NCBI RefSeq assembly: GCF_963678635.1
Contig: NC_087063.1
Coordinates: 67,312,727 to 67,376,726, forward strand
DNA from: Symsagittifera roscoffensis
Taxonomy: Eukaryota > Xenacoelomorpha > Acoela > Convolutidae
DNA: 64,000 nt
Direction of reading: 5' to 3'
Positions 10,691 to 21,500 of this stretch are shown piece after piece. Every line of letters starts with the position of its first letter. The first letter of the stretch is position 1. A program made the translations under genes and the position numbers. The notes beneath the pieces were generated by a model. The model was not told where the DNA came from, made no database searches, and saw nothing but the letters and a program-made list of their open reading frames with translations.

Positions 10691-12392
10691 TGAAATTTCG
10701 AAGCACCACAGGTGCGTTACACGCTATTTGTTTTTAACTTCTTGTCTAGAGTAGAGGAGTTGGACACTTTTTTGTGTTCTAATATTTCTAAATGTAGATA
10801 TATTTTTGTACTCTTGGGGCCTGCTCAAGAATTTTCAGCTTTTTTACCGCTTCATAACTTTTTTCGATGGTTACTTGATTTTTTTTTATTGAAAAACATG
10901 ATTCTTAGATGGCACGTTTTTTCAGATGATGATGAATTTTAACAGAAAGAAATCGAGACAAATTATGAAAACGTTGCTAGTTTTTATTATTTTTTCTAAT
11001 CTTCGACTTGGAGGTTTTCGTCTGATTTTCTGTCGGATAGTCTGTCATGATATGTTCGTGTGTAGTATTACAAATGGTGTCGCATCTGTGTTGAGATAAT
11101 TTACGGCTCCCGTTTTGGATGCGCAACTTTGATTTACATTTTTTACTGCAGTGCAGAGGTTTTGGTTTTCCGGATATAGATAAGTAAACAGAAAATGGTT
11201 AGGAATTTTGTTAAAGTCGAAGCGAAGCTTTTCACTGACATTCAACAATAAGTTTCTTTTAAATGTGTAAACTGGTGCTTCGTAAAAAAAAATCGTGTAT
11301 ACACCATGGCGAATCTTTCAGACGAGCCACTTAATTGGAGTTCGGGCCTGAAGAACGTGAAATACCTTTTGAGGATCGGTGATGTCGTAGTCTTTCGTAG
11401 TTATAAGTTAGTGTTTAGTTCTTCAGCGAGTTAAATTTAAATTCTTTTTTAATTTATGGAGGATCACAAATATTTCCTTTTCGTGGCCGTTGAAAGTTGT
11501 TTGTGCCAGTTGCAATATTGAGGATTTTGAGTCTGAAATTTGAATCGGAGGTACAGAATTAGTTAGTAGCATACCAGCAAAAACATTTCAAAAAATTTGG
11601 TCGTGCAAAGAGATTAGAGAATTCTATCGTGTAGAATTGAGGTCTTGTGAAGACATACTCATATATTTGCAGTAGCTCTTCAATACCGTGAAGGCCGAAG
11701 AATTAGGCATAAAAATTGAGTTTAACCGTAACCGTCGTTGACTTTGCATCGTTGATCTATTTTTTGAGCTATTGCGCGTAAATCGAAACTCAGTTCACCT
11801 AACCTCATGTAAAGGAAAGTTTAGTTCAATCTCATGAATGCCTTGAAATAATGGCTTTTCAAAATAGTCACGTCAGTGACAGGTGATGAGGCGTATAGGC
11901 TTCCCTCGTGGCTCATTTCTTTCTCCTATCCTGTTCAACTTGAATTAATTGCTGCCTTCTCCTCACATGCTGAGGTTAAGTTACAATCTTGCTCAGACGA
12001 CTTTAACGGTACTACGCCGTGAGTTTTAGGAGGGGGAAGGCAGTTTCTTCGAAACGATCATATTCATCAAAATGTGTTTGATGATGACGTAGTTTTTTTT
12101 CCGGCAGGTGTTTGCTTGATAAGTCTCGACGATGGGCTATGTTTAGTTTTGTGGTTGTCCCATCGTCACATTATCTTCGCATTGGTTTACTGGCAAACTG
12201 CTTGTAGCTCTTCTGAAATTCAGTTCTCTAAAACAAAGACTCACATCAGTTGAAAAAGTGACTTAATCAAGAAGTCATGCTGAAAAACAAGACAAAAGAA
12301 ATAATATGGCTGGATAAATTACCCAGAGGGATGAAGTTGCTATACATATGCCATTTAGATTCCTTCTGAGAAACGTGATTTTTGTTTTTTAG
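10691..12392. other. Intergenic DNA upstream of CCDC97
   Basis: No confident gene. It holds one short ORF listed separately (11306-11434). The last bases form a T-rich 3' splice site (TTTTTTAG, AG at 12391-12392) leading into the CCDC97 exon, so an upstream untranslated exon or an outron lies here but cannot be located. Confidence 0.4.
11306..11434 (+). CDS. Possible short ORF or first exon, 42 aa
   Basis: An ATG in a good context (ACACCATGG) opens 42 codons beginning MANLSDEPLNWSSG, with mixed composition unlike the surrounding T-rich DNA. The tail (LVFSSSAS) reads like intron, so this could be a first exon ending near 11407-11411. No family was recognised and no downstream exon could be joined. 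It could be chance. Confidence 0.2.
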   Translation: MANLSDEPLNWSSGLKNVKYLLRIGDVVVFRSYKLVFSSSAS

Positions 12393-12397
12393 TGCTG

Positions 12398-12436
12398 ATG
12401 TCATTTTTGGGGCTAAATGAGCGAGTCAAGTCTTGA
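12398..12436 (+). promoter_or_regulatory. Upstream ORF overlapping the CCDC97 start
   Basis: The first ATG after the 3' splice site opens a 12-codon frame (ATGTCATTTTTGG...) that ends at TGA 12434-12436, past the main ATG at 12417. If the exon starts at 12393, ribosomes meet this ATG only 5 nt from the exon boundary, which could lower translation or be skipped. The effect is inferred. Confidence 0.4.
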
Positions 12437-13268
12437 TCGAAATGATTCAACTTTATCGAGTATTGTAGGGTTAGTATTAGCAAGTGGTCATAGGATTGTG
12501 AATCAGTCACGTGAAGACACCCCTCTGACAACCGAGGAGAAAACAAATGTTCTTAATCATCAGTTAATTGAAAAGCCTCATATATTCCTTGAAAAGTATC
12601 ACAGATATCTAAACGAAGGATGTTGCGAATATTTTGAAAATTGTTTGAAAACAAGCGTTAGTTTGGGAGACAATGAAAAGTCAGTTATAAATTTCTTTTT
12701 AGCAAATATTCAAAAATCGTCCCGAATTTCGAACAAAACGCGAAGCAACAGACGTTATCATGCAATGATTAAGCTTATGGACGAAAGTACTTTCTTCACG
12801 GAGGCACAAATGAGACACCGGGACCCAGAAGCATACAACACTATGATTGGTCAGTTTTTATCCAATCAAGAGTTAGACTCAATAATTAGTGAGCCAATTG
12901 CTAGCTTGTCAGAGGAACCCAAATCTAAATATGACCAGCTATTAGAAACTTTGGATGAGCAATTGGGGGAGAGTTCAAATGGCAGAACTAAGGAGGAAAC
13001 CGAAAAACAAGGATATTCTGATGAAGAATTTGATTCGGATTCTTCGGATGACGAAATGGACGACGGAAAAGACGAGTTCAATGGCGATTTGTCAGAATCC
13101 GCGAAAGAGTTGAGACGCCGTGAGTTTCTTTTGTTCATGCAGCAAAAGTTTCTTCATGGAAAAGAGAAGAGTGTGGATTATCAAGAGATAGACAGCAACG
13201 TCGGAAATGATTTATGTGAAGAGAAGTCGAGAGATGACGAAGAGGCCTGGTTTGCTGGCGATGACTAA
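12417..13268 (+). CDS. CCDC97: CCDC97 homologue (coiled-coil domain-containing 97)
   Basis: A single-exon frame of 283 residues. The C-terminal third carries the family's most diagnostic block: LRRREFLLFMQQKFLHGKE, then VDYQEID and RDDEEAWF, which matches the vertebrate arrangement of an REEF..M..RFLDGKD-type segment, a DY..VD segment and an acidic DEEERYF-like tail. The central part (EAQMRHRDPEAYNTMIGQFL) matches the M..R.P..Y...IGQ(Y/F)L segment. Residues about 200-225 are an acidic Ser/Asp run. CCDC97 proteins are acidic and associate with the U2 snRNP SF3B complex; that role is family knowledge. The start was chosen because it follows a 3' splice site at 12391-12392 and gives the longest frame. 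A short overlapping upstream ORF precedes it. Confidence 0.88.
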   Translation: MSESSLDRNDSTLSSIVGLVLASGHRIVNQSREDTPLTTEEKTNVLNHQLIEKPHIFLEKYHRYLNEGCCEYFENCLKTSVSLGDNEKSVINFFLANIQKSSRISNKTRSNRRYHAMIKLMDESTFFTEAQMRHRDPEAYNTMIGQFLSNQELDSIISEPIASLSEEPKSKYDQLLETLDEQLGESSNGRTKEETEKQGYSDEEFDSDSSDDEMDDGKDEFNGDLSESAKELRRREFLLFMQQKFLHGKEKSVDYQEIDSNVGNDLCEEKSRDDEEAWFAGDD

Positions 13269-13555
13269 TTGTTTGAAGCCTTTGAGAAGCGCTATTGCTA
13301 TGGATGCAATGTTTTTATTTTTTCTATCGAGCTCAACGTTGATAAGCCATTCAGAGCATCCATCGAGCTCAATGTTTCAGAGGCATTTAGGCAAGAACTT
13401 CTATAATTTTCAATCATTGTAATGCCTGGATTATTCTAGAAGTGTTGGAGTATTCTTTTTGGAAAAAGTCCGAAACTCTTTAAACAAGATAAACTCGATT
13501 CAACTTTAAGGCTAGACATAACCGGTCCTGTTTTTTTTCCAAAGTTTTGCAATTA
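13269..13555. other. 3' flank of CCDC97
   Basis: Contains an imperfect short direct repeat (ATCGAGCTCAACGTT / ATCGAGCTCAATGTT at about 13326 and 13363). No polyadenylation signal was identified with confidence. Confidence 0.35.
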
Positions 13556-13559
13556 CAGA

Positions 13560-15245
13560 TGCATTTCATTTTGAAATGAATTAACTAAAAACAGCAACCT
13601 CTATGCTTGAAAAACTAACTAACAAACCGATTCAAGTTATAAAATAACTTGAAATATTTCGAAGTTTTATAGCTGCAATAGCTTGCTCGATAAATTTAAT
13701 TTTTTTTGCAAACCGATTCAGTCTAACAATTAATTTCAAAATTTCATAACTTGGAGAGCTTGCTTGGGAAATCTTGAAATTTTCGCAAACCGATTCGGTC
13801 ATTGAATTAACTTTTCAAAGTTAATAGCTGAAGTGCAGTGATGATTTAAATTATCCAAACAACGCATATGAAACTTGAAATCTACAACGCAATTTGAATA
13901 GGTTTTAGACAGTAAATGATGAAGACAAAACTTGCATAGCAATTTTGCAGAAATAATGTGGTTTTTCGTAATTCAGGCCCAATATTTTGCCCCAAAATAG
14001 AATATTTTTGGCTTTTTTTAATTCAATAAAAAAAACGCGGAAACTGCCGAGTCAATTAGTTGCAAATTTATTTCAAAGCTTAAAAGGATATAATCTCAAA
14101 AAACGTATAAATTATTTCAATTATGTTTGATAGACACAAAATAACATTTTTTAATATATAACTTCCCAACTTGTGATATGGAATCTATCTTAAAATGTTT
14201 TGCTGTTTTTTAGTGACAATACCTTTTTTTAAGTTTTTGAGCTCCACAAGAAGCTCACTTTGATATAATGTTGTCACTAATTGACTCGGTAGTTTCAGCC
14301 TTATATTTTGGTTGACTAAAAAGCCAAACATAATCTATTTTTAGGGTAAATTTTTTGGGTCCGAATTTTGAAAAACAAATTGCAGCTTAATAAATCAGCT
14401 AAAATTCCAATCAAGTTTTGTCTTCATTTTTTTTTGTCTAAAATGAACCGAGTTTGAGAAAGACGGTTTTCAAGTTTTGCGCATTTTTTCTCGGTCAATT
14501 AAAATCAGCAATGTAGCGTGCTTGAAAAAAAACACTAATTTTTTCCGAACCGATTCGGTCTATGAAATAACTTAAAATATTTCAATAATAAATATAATAA
14601 GTTGAATAGCTTGCTTAGAAAAAACTGGATTTTCTCGGTTTGATTTGCTGTATGAAACAAGTTTTTTTTTGCCTTATAGCTTGCATAGAAAAACTTGAAT
14701 TTGGGAACCAGTTTGCTCCATGAAATTACTAGAAATACTTCTAGGGGCATCGCTTAAATGGCTACAATTTAAAAACTTTAAATTTTCGCTATATCGATTC
14801 CTTTTATTAAGTAACTTGATTTATTTTAAAGTTTCTTTACTCGGATAGCTTCCATGCGAAAACTTTAACTTTTCGCAAAGCGATTCGGTATAGGAACCAA
14901 CTGGATGTCAATAGAAAAACGTAAAGTTTTGCCATCCGAACCGCTTCATGAAATAATTTGAAATATTTCAAAATTTTGTTGCTGAAACAACTTGCTTGGA
15001 GAAAAATGAATTTTTCGCATACCGATTCGCTGCATGAAACAAATTGAAACATTTCAAAGTTTGATGGCTTGCTTAGAAAAGCTTTAAATTTTCGCGAACC
15101 GATTCGTTCTATGAAATTTATTTTTTTTTCAAACCGATTTACGCTATGGTCCAACTTGAAATTGTTTGAAGTTTCATTGTTTGAAAAGCTTGATCAGAAC
15201 AACAACTAATTTTTTTTGCTATCCGATTGATTAATGGAGACGGGC
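13560..15245. repeat. Degenerate tandem repeat with CGATTCGGT phrase, interrupted by a foldback element
   Basis: Variants of TTTTCGCAAACCGATTCGGTCTATGAAA, AACTTGAAATATTTCAAAGTTT and ATAGCTTGCTTAGAAAA recur roughly every 80-120 bp from 13560 to 13830 and again from 14540 to 15240. The gap between the two blocks is filled by the inverted-repeat element at about 13905-14465. Confidence 0.65.
13905..14465. mobile_element. Foldback (long inverted repeat) element
   Basis: The two arms, about 13910-14060 and 14275-14450, are inverted copies. GAAACTGCCGAGTCAATTAG at 14041-14060 pairs with CTAATTGACTCGGTAGTTTC at 14277-14296, and AATGATGAAGACAAAACTTG near 13916-13935 pairs with CAAGTTTTGTCTTCATTTTT near 14413-14432. 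The arms are about 150-175 bp with mismatches around a ~215 bp centre. There is no ORF. It interrupts a decayed tandem array, as an insertion would. A MITE or foldback DNA transposon is inferred. Confidence 0.75.
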
Positions 15246-15525
15246 ATGCAAATTTTTATCAGTACTAACTTATATCATGATTTTTAGGCTCATTTGAAGG
15301 GAAATTGGTTGTGGTTTACTACCATAAATTCAATGTTCTCGATATAACTGACTCATTTTTTCAGACTGATTGTGTGAACAAATCATTGACATCTAGGGAG
15401 CTTCAACTTGTATTTATGATGTTTAAAAGCAATGAACAGAAAGGTTAGATCACACTTTGAATTTCATTTTGCTAACGCTATAACAATGATTCATACTTGT
15501 TATCATGTCTAGCTTTTTTTAGCAA

Positions 15526-18500
15526 TCAATATATTGTCTTGAACTTCTTTTTCTCGTCCAATCGTGCTAATGTTTTCTTGATGATCTTCGTTCGATTTTT
15601 TCTCCAAGTTTCCTGGTCGGTCAGTCGTTCCACCAGTTCTCCCTTCTCACTGTACAAATCAACGCGTGACTGCATTTTGATCTTACACTTTTCATTGAAG
15701 TGTTGAAGAAAGAACTGCTTGTCAATCATGACACATTCGCATGATTCGGAGATTAGCGAAGCCTCGCTGGATCCACCGCTCGTGGATTCCACGACTCCTA
15801 GCTCTTCTAGCTCAGATCTGTAAACGATCCCTTCCAGGCCATAACTATGGCCAGTGTAGAGATTGCGCATTTCGACTGTGAGATTTAGGTCTCCGTTTTT
15901 GAACCTGAAATAAAATCGTATAAATCACCATGATCTGTTTTTTTTTTTAAATTTCAACATAAGTTTTTTCGCTATTTTTCTTTGTTCTTATTGATTCTAT
16001 TAATATTTTTGGACCATTGACATCATTGTAATGTGGTTCCTAGAGTTAAGTGTTTGATGAGTATGCTTAGTTATATCATCTATCGATTGACGTTCACTAA
16101 GATAATTGAAATGCGAGAGATGCGTTGGTTATATTGATTAAGCTCTCGAAAAATTTGGACATATAATTTTCGTCGTTTCCAACCTTCGAATATTATCCTT
16201 GTTCAGGGGCATCAAATCCCAGATGTTTTCTCCCTTCTCCGGCGCCTCCTCGTCGTTTATGTGCAACCTCTTCCTAACCGAACATTTCCCAGATAGCAGA
16301 ACATAAATGTAATTGCACTCCTTGTAGTCAGTGGCAATAACTCTTCCACGTTTGAAGTAACTCACAAAACATTTTTCATAATCTGGTTCGGCAAGTTTCG
16401 CAAGTTGTTCTAGTCCGCTCCAGCATGAGAAGAGATCCAGGGATTTGAGAAAGGAAATATAAGTGAAGTCCAAATCTGAGCGAGGTCGGTACATGAAGAT
16501 GTTGCAGAAATCTTCTCGTGTAAGACCTGAAAATCAAAACCAATAGGGTTAGAGTTGTCAGGCTGACGAAATGTAAATAGTAAAATTTGAATAGTTTTGC
16601 CATGAAAAGTCAGTGATGAGGATCTATTGGAAGACAAAATGATCGCAAAAAAATTGATGGCTAACGTCTATTTTTTTCCAGGAAATTTATCCATGCATTG
16701 TATTCGTAGTGCGTCTATTTAGCGAGGAAATCTATTTAGCAAGGGTCTATCTATTTTGTAGCACTGGCAGAATGATTTTTGTTCAAATTTTACTGACCGA
16801 CAACCTCGACCTGTTTTTTGCACACCATCGTGGCCTGTCTCTTAGCCCCCTTCAGAGTCTCCATCTCCCCAGTGGTCTCCCCCTTGCCCAATGTGCCAAC
16901 CACCGTCACTGTGCTCATGTCGTTGTCAGGGTGGGTCTGCACTGACACTGTGCCACTCAGAATGAGGTAGAACCACTCAGCTGTGTGTCCTGAGAAAAGA
17001 CAAAAAAGGTTAATCAGTTGTTAATCGATAGACTATTCGGCCTTTTACGGGGCATCACAGTGGAATCATAGATTCAGGCAATCGCAACGAAAACATTTGG
17101 ATCGTTTTTATAGTGATTTGTTTATTGCGAATTTTTCATGGGGCTGACGCCTTGAAGTCGATAGTTTCAAGTTCTACCGAACAAAATGAAACTCGTCATA
17201 ATTCTTTGATTGTGTAAGTTTAGTTCTGACCCTGCTTTATGATGACCCTGGATGCACTAATTTGAGCATAGATTCCGAATGCCACTAGCATGTGCTGCAG
17301 TCTAGCTGGGTACTCTATGAAACCCGAGATGTGACTCTTCAGCATGCGCAGAGTGTCACTCTTCTCGCTCTTCGTTCTCTGCTCTGGCATTTTGCTCAAT
17401 ACAATTCTGGCGCGCTTTTTCAGACCTAAATACAAAAGTTACGATTAGCAAGTTACGATTAGCACGTTCCGCATCTTCGGTATGTTCTGGCACTTGTGGA
17501 ATCGCACTTTATCAGACTAGGATTTGATTCATATTGGTTTCAAATGAGTAATTTGCATTTTGGGTATCAGACTTGCTTTTTTACGTGTATTTTTGTGCTC
17601 ACGATTGAAAATCAAATTGGTTTCAGAGATAAAATTATCTTTACACTTGCGATAAGCAAGGGTTTTGCAATCTGGTAGAAGACTTTTTTCCCGTAAGTAA
17701 CTTTGTTCACAGGACTCATCTCCTGGTGGTACCTTCTTGGTTCATAATGAATTCAAATTTCTTAGTGTTTTCTGGACACTTAGCTTGCAGGTAACGAATA
17801 TGCCTGCAAACCTCCTGGGTATGAAACTGACCAGAACCTTCTTTTTTTCAAACGGGAAATATTCGTTTTCAAAAAAAGTTGTCGTTTTACTATTTGTCTA
17901 CTTATGTTTTGTCTGCTTAGTTTTTTTTGCTGTAGATAAATTTCATTGTAGTTGTTTTTAGTGTTTCAGCTTTTTGAATGGCCGGCTGAATCAAAATTCG
18001 CTTTTTGTTTTGGTTGTAATTTTACGAACTCGATTTTTTAAATTTTTTTCTCATTTTTTTTTCGGCTTAATGGGTTTCAGCTTTTTTATGTCGGCTATGT
18101 GGCCTTTTATTGCGTCATTTGATCTCCAAAAAAAGTTTTGTTTGGGTGTGTGTGTTTTGAGGGGAAGGGGAGTTAACCTTATTTATTTGCTTAGATTTTT
18201 TGTTTTCATGAAGGGTTTCTGCTCAGGTATTTTTGGCTTTGTTACTGCTTGGTAAATTTTACTCCTATAGTTTTTTTGCTTTCTATTGTCTGGGCATGTT
18301 GTTTTGCAAAACTATCTCCATTCATTCTAATAGATCTAGGATGTCTGTAGAGTTATAGAATATCGGTATGCTGCTGATGGTTTTTCGGCTTTATGTTGTC
18401 AATTAAGCTCTCGGTTTAGTTTCCGTATTGTGTATGCTACCTTGCATTCAGTTCTTATATGGCACTTATGGATACTATTTGGACAGTTCAGTCAAAATTT

Positions 18501-21500
18501 TACCGAACAATTTTGGTTATTGGCTGTCGTCTTTAATTCTGTCGGCTTATTTACCTAATATTTTGTTTCCTACAAAATTCCCATATTACTGGTGAGATTG
18601 ACAAAACTTCAATTTTCGATTGCTGAAAGTCAACCCCACTTGGAACTCTTTAAAAAATTTCATTAAACTTAAGCTTTATAAAATGAATTTCAATTTTTGT
18701 GTTCCTAATTCTTTATTCAACGGTAACAACGTTCGATAGTTCTTGAGCCTCTTGCTGTTTTAATCTTATACTTGTTGTATTGCAAGTAGTGTGAAGCTCA
18801 GCTCTGTGTCATAACATTGATTTTTAAAAAAGCTGCTTATTTCACAGCCCCTGATTTTGACAACGGACGTATCTGTACGAGCGAATGTCTTTCGAATAGA
18901 CTTTATATCTGAATGTAGTGTATGCATGTGGAAAATGGCTCACCCATTTCCTCGCCTGCTTTGAACAAACTAGAGTTGAAAGCCATCGGAGAATCAGCAG
19001 GACCAGTGACTGCCTGAGCCATGAAGCCAGTGTTGCCGCCATCTTTCTCCTTGGCCTTGCCACTCTGTTTTCCCTGTTGTTGTTTCTTGGCGTCTGCGCT
19101 CGCCAGGAAACTGACTCCGCGGAATGCGGACGGAGTCTGCGCACTGGACCGGAACTGGAAGAAGACGCACAGAATGGCTACACATCTGGCTATTTTATAG
19201 AACCTGAAAAAGCGAACATGCAAATGTCTGATGAAACCTGTTTATTTTCGTTTTTTTTTTCAGGAAAAACTTATGCAAGTTCAGTTTGAATATCTTGCTG
19301 TTTGACTTGATTCAATTTTGAGTTCAATTCAATTTTGTTTGCTAAGAGGATGGCTCTCCAGTTCCGAAAATAGAAATATGCAAAAAATATGCAAAAATGT
19401 GTCAATCATAACAGATATTGAAAGTCATAGAACCTTAGGTCATATATTTTTTCATCTTATTCGGTGTTCTTGTTCATTGATACTTATTCAACGGTCTTTC
19501 AGCTGTCTTATTCTACTGTCTTTTCGTTGGCTATTTAGTAAGATAATAGATATCTTATCGAAATTAGCCAACTTTCGACAAAACAGAATTTATGCAAAGA
19601 TAACGTCGTAAAGGTTGTTTAACAAGGTTGCTACAAGTATTTTCCGCGTGGTTCACTGGATAGTATTATTAAATTGGTGGAATATTAACCTGGCAGCTGC
19701 TGAAATGCCGATGAATATGGACTGTCTCTTGCGGCCCGCGAGGTAGTAGTCCGACTGATGATAGATCATCATGTCATTCAACAGAGACCTCTCGTCCTCG
19801 AACTCTGACCCCTGCTGAACTTCACTCACCTCTCCTGTCCCCCCGCCGTCTTCCTCGGTCACAGTAAAGGAGCCACGGTGCATTTCCTAAAATATCTATA
19901 GATAAGAGGAGAACGGTTCCAAAAAGATGCAATAATTTCCTAGTTAGTGACAAAATCGGCGGTATATTTTTCGGTCAATGACAGGTTGGAAATCAACGAT
20001 GAAAATCAATTTTCAGCTCGTACAAATCATATCAAAAATTCAATTAACCTAAAAACAACGTTTTTTTACGGGTTTAATTGGCGGAGGCCACCGATATTTC
20101 TAACAATTTGGTATTAATGATAGTGTAACTCAAAATTATTGGATGTCTCAAAACTATTGGATATTCTAAAAATCTTCGCGGCAGACTTCAGTTGAAAAAA
20201 AAAATTATTTTCAAATTGTATCCTTGAAGTTTTTTTTGAATTTCGTGCATCGTGAAGTGATGCAGAAGGCCAAAGCAGCATCAAAACACACAACTTCCAT
20301 CTAATGGTAAAAAATCGTTCAAAGCTGTGAAATATAGGTTCTATATGAAAGAAGACTTGACTGAATACTAAATGCTGTTGCGATTGTCAAACAGCTCAGT
20401 TTACCGAGTCCAAATTTTTAAAATTTAAACCGCTCCTTATCGTTTTCACCCTTATCATCGTTTCACGCGGGCTATTTGGATTCGACCGTGTACAGATCGA
20501 TGTGCTTGAATATCGCCTTTGTCTTCTTCCAAAAGGTGTCGCTATTGTCTCAAATGTAGTCAAAAATCATAATCAAAAGCCTGAAGGGACCGTCCGAAAT
20601 AAGGTATATTATGTCAAAGACCTATTTTAATCTTATTTCTAACTTAGCACTAATGATACACTCACCTTAGCGCGGTCGTTGAGTGCCACTTTCTTTTTCC
20701 TCAAACCACTTCCAAGTGCTGTTCTCTCCTTCATCGGGACATAGTCTTCATGACTAATCAACCCAGCGGTGTGTTCTAAATTGAACGCACTCCCTTCTAG
20801 AAACTCACTAACTATTGCGTCCAGTGATTTCTTTCGACTGACATAGTTGTCGCCGATATCGGGAGTGGAAACATAGAACTCGTTGTGAAGTTTGTCATTG
20901 CCACTGCCTCTACTTCCCGCCTTGAGTATGTGAGATGTCAGTTCTCGTTGTTTGTCGTCTGTGAGGTTTCGAGCCAGTGTGCTCTGGATCAACATGAGTT
21001 TGACACGTTTGCGACGTTGTTGACGCTGGAACTCTATTTCCTCTTCCTAAAATTGTTAAATGAGTTATTTTCCTTAAAAGTGGTGGTGAAGTGGTTACGT
21101 CTCCGCCTCTCAATCGAAAGGTCGGATGTTCGAGGCCCACCATCATCCGTGCTCGTTGCTGGAGGGTGAAGCAACAGTACCCAGCCCAGAAAAATAACCA
21201 AAAAAATTGCATGTAAATCTTAACCAGGAGCACAACAGCGGAAGAGCTGAACAGCTCGTGTGTTGGTCCTTTCCCTTGTGGATAAATCGTCTTAAGTTAA
21301 CTTGAAAAAAAAAATACAGAACTGCTCAAGAAAATTCTTCCTGACCCTAATTTCTCAATAAACTTTGAAGCGCCGTTTTGTACTTTCGTCGGATCATTTT
21401 AATATCTGATATATGGCAATATGCTGTTATTCTGTTAAATTGCGGCCTTTGTTATTACTTTTTTGAGTATTTTAATCTCTGTCAATTGCTATTCTGTTTG

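Noticed and set aside
11045-11248. Minus-strand 67-codon ORF (MLNVSEKLRFDF...)
   Set aside because: Composition is only mildly protein-like, with no motif and no splice sites that join it to anything.
16376-16637. Minus-strand ORFs around CNBD2 exon 9 in other frames
   Set aside because: They are out-of-frame readings across an exon-intron boundary; the splice-consistent frame encodes the cyclic-nucleotide-binding domain.
17737-18255. Plus-strand ORFs rich in Phe and Leu
   Set aside because: They fall in the T-rich family X copy and reflect base composition.
18918-19289. Plus-strand 123-codon ORF
   Set aside because: It is the antisense of CNBD2 exon 6, whose minus-strand frame fits the exon chain.
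19318-19611. Plus-strand 97-codon ORF
   Set aside because: It lies in a CNBD2 intron and has no protein-like composition or flanking splice signals.
21084-21145. A functional tRNA gene
   Set aside because: A and B boxes are present, but the acceptor stem does not pair properly and the sequence continues into a SINE body with an A-rich end.
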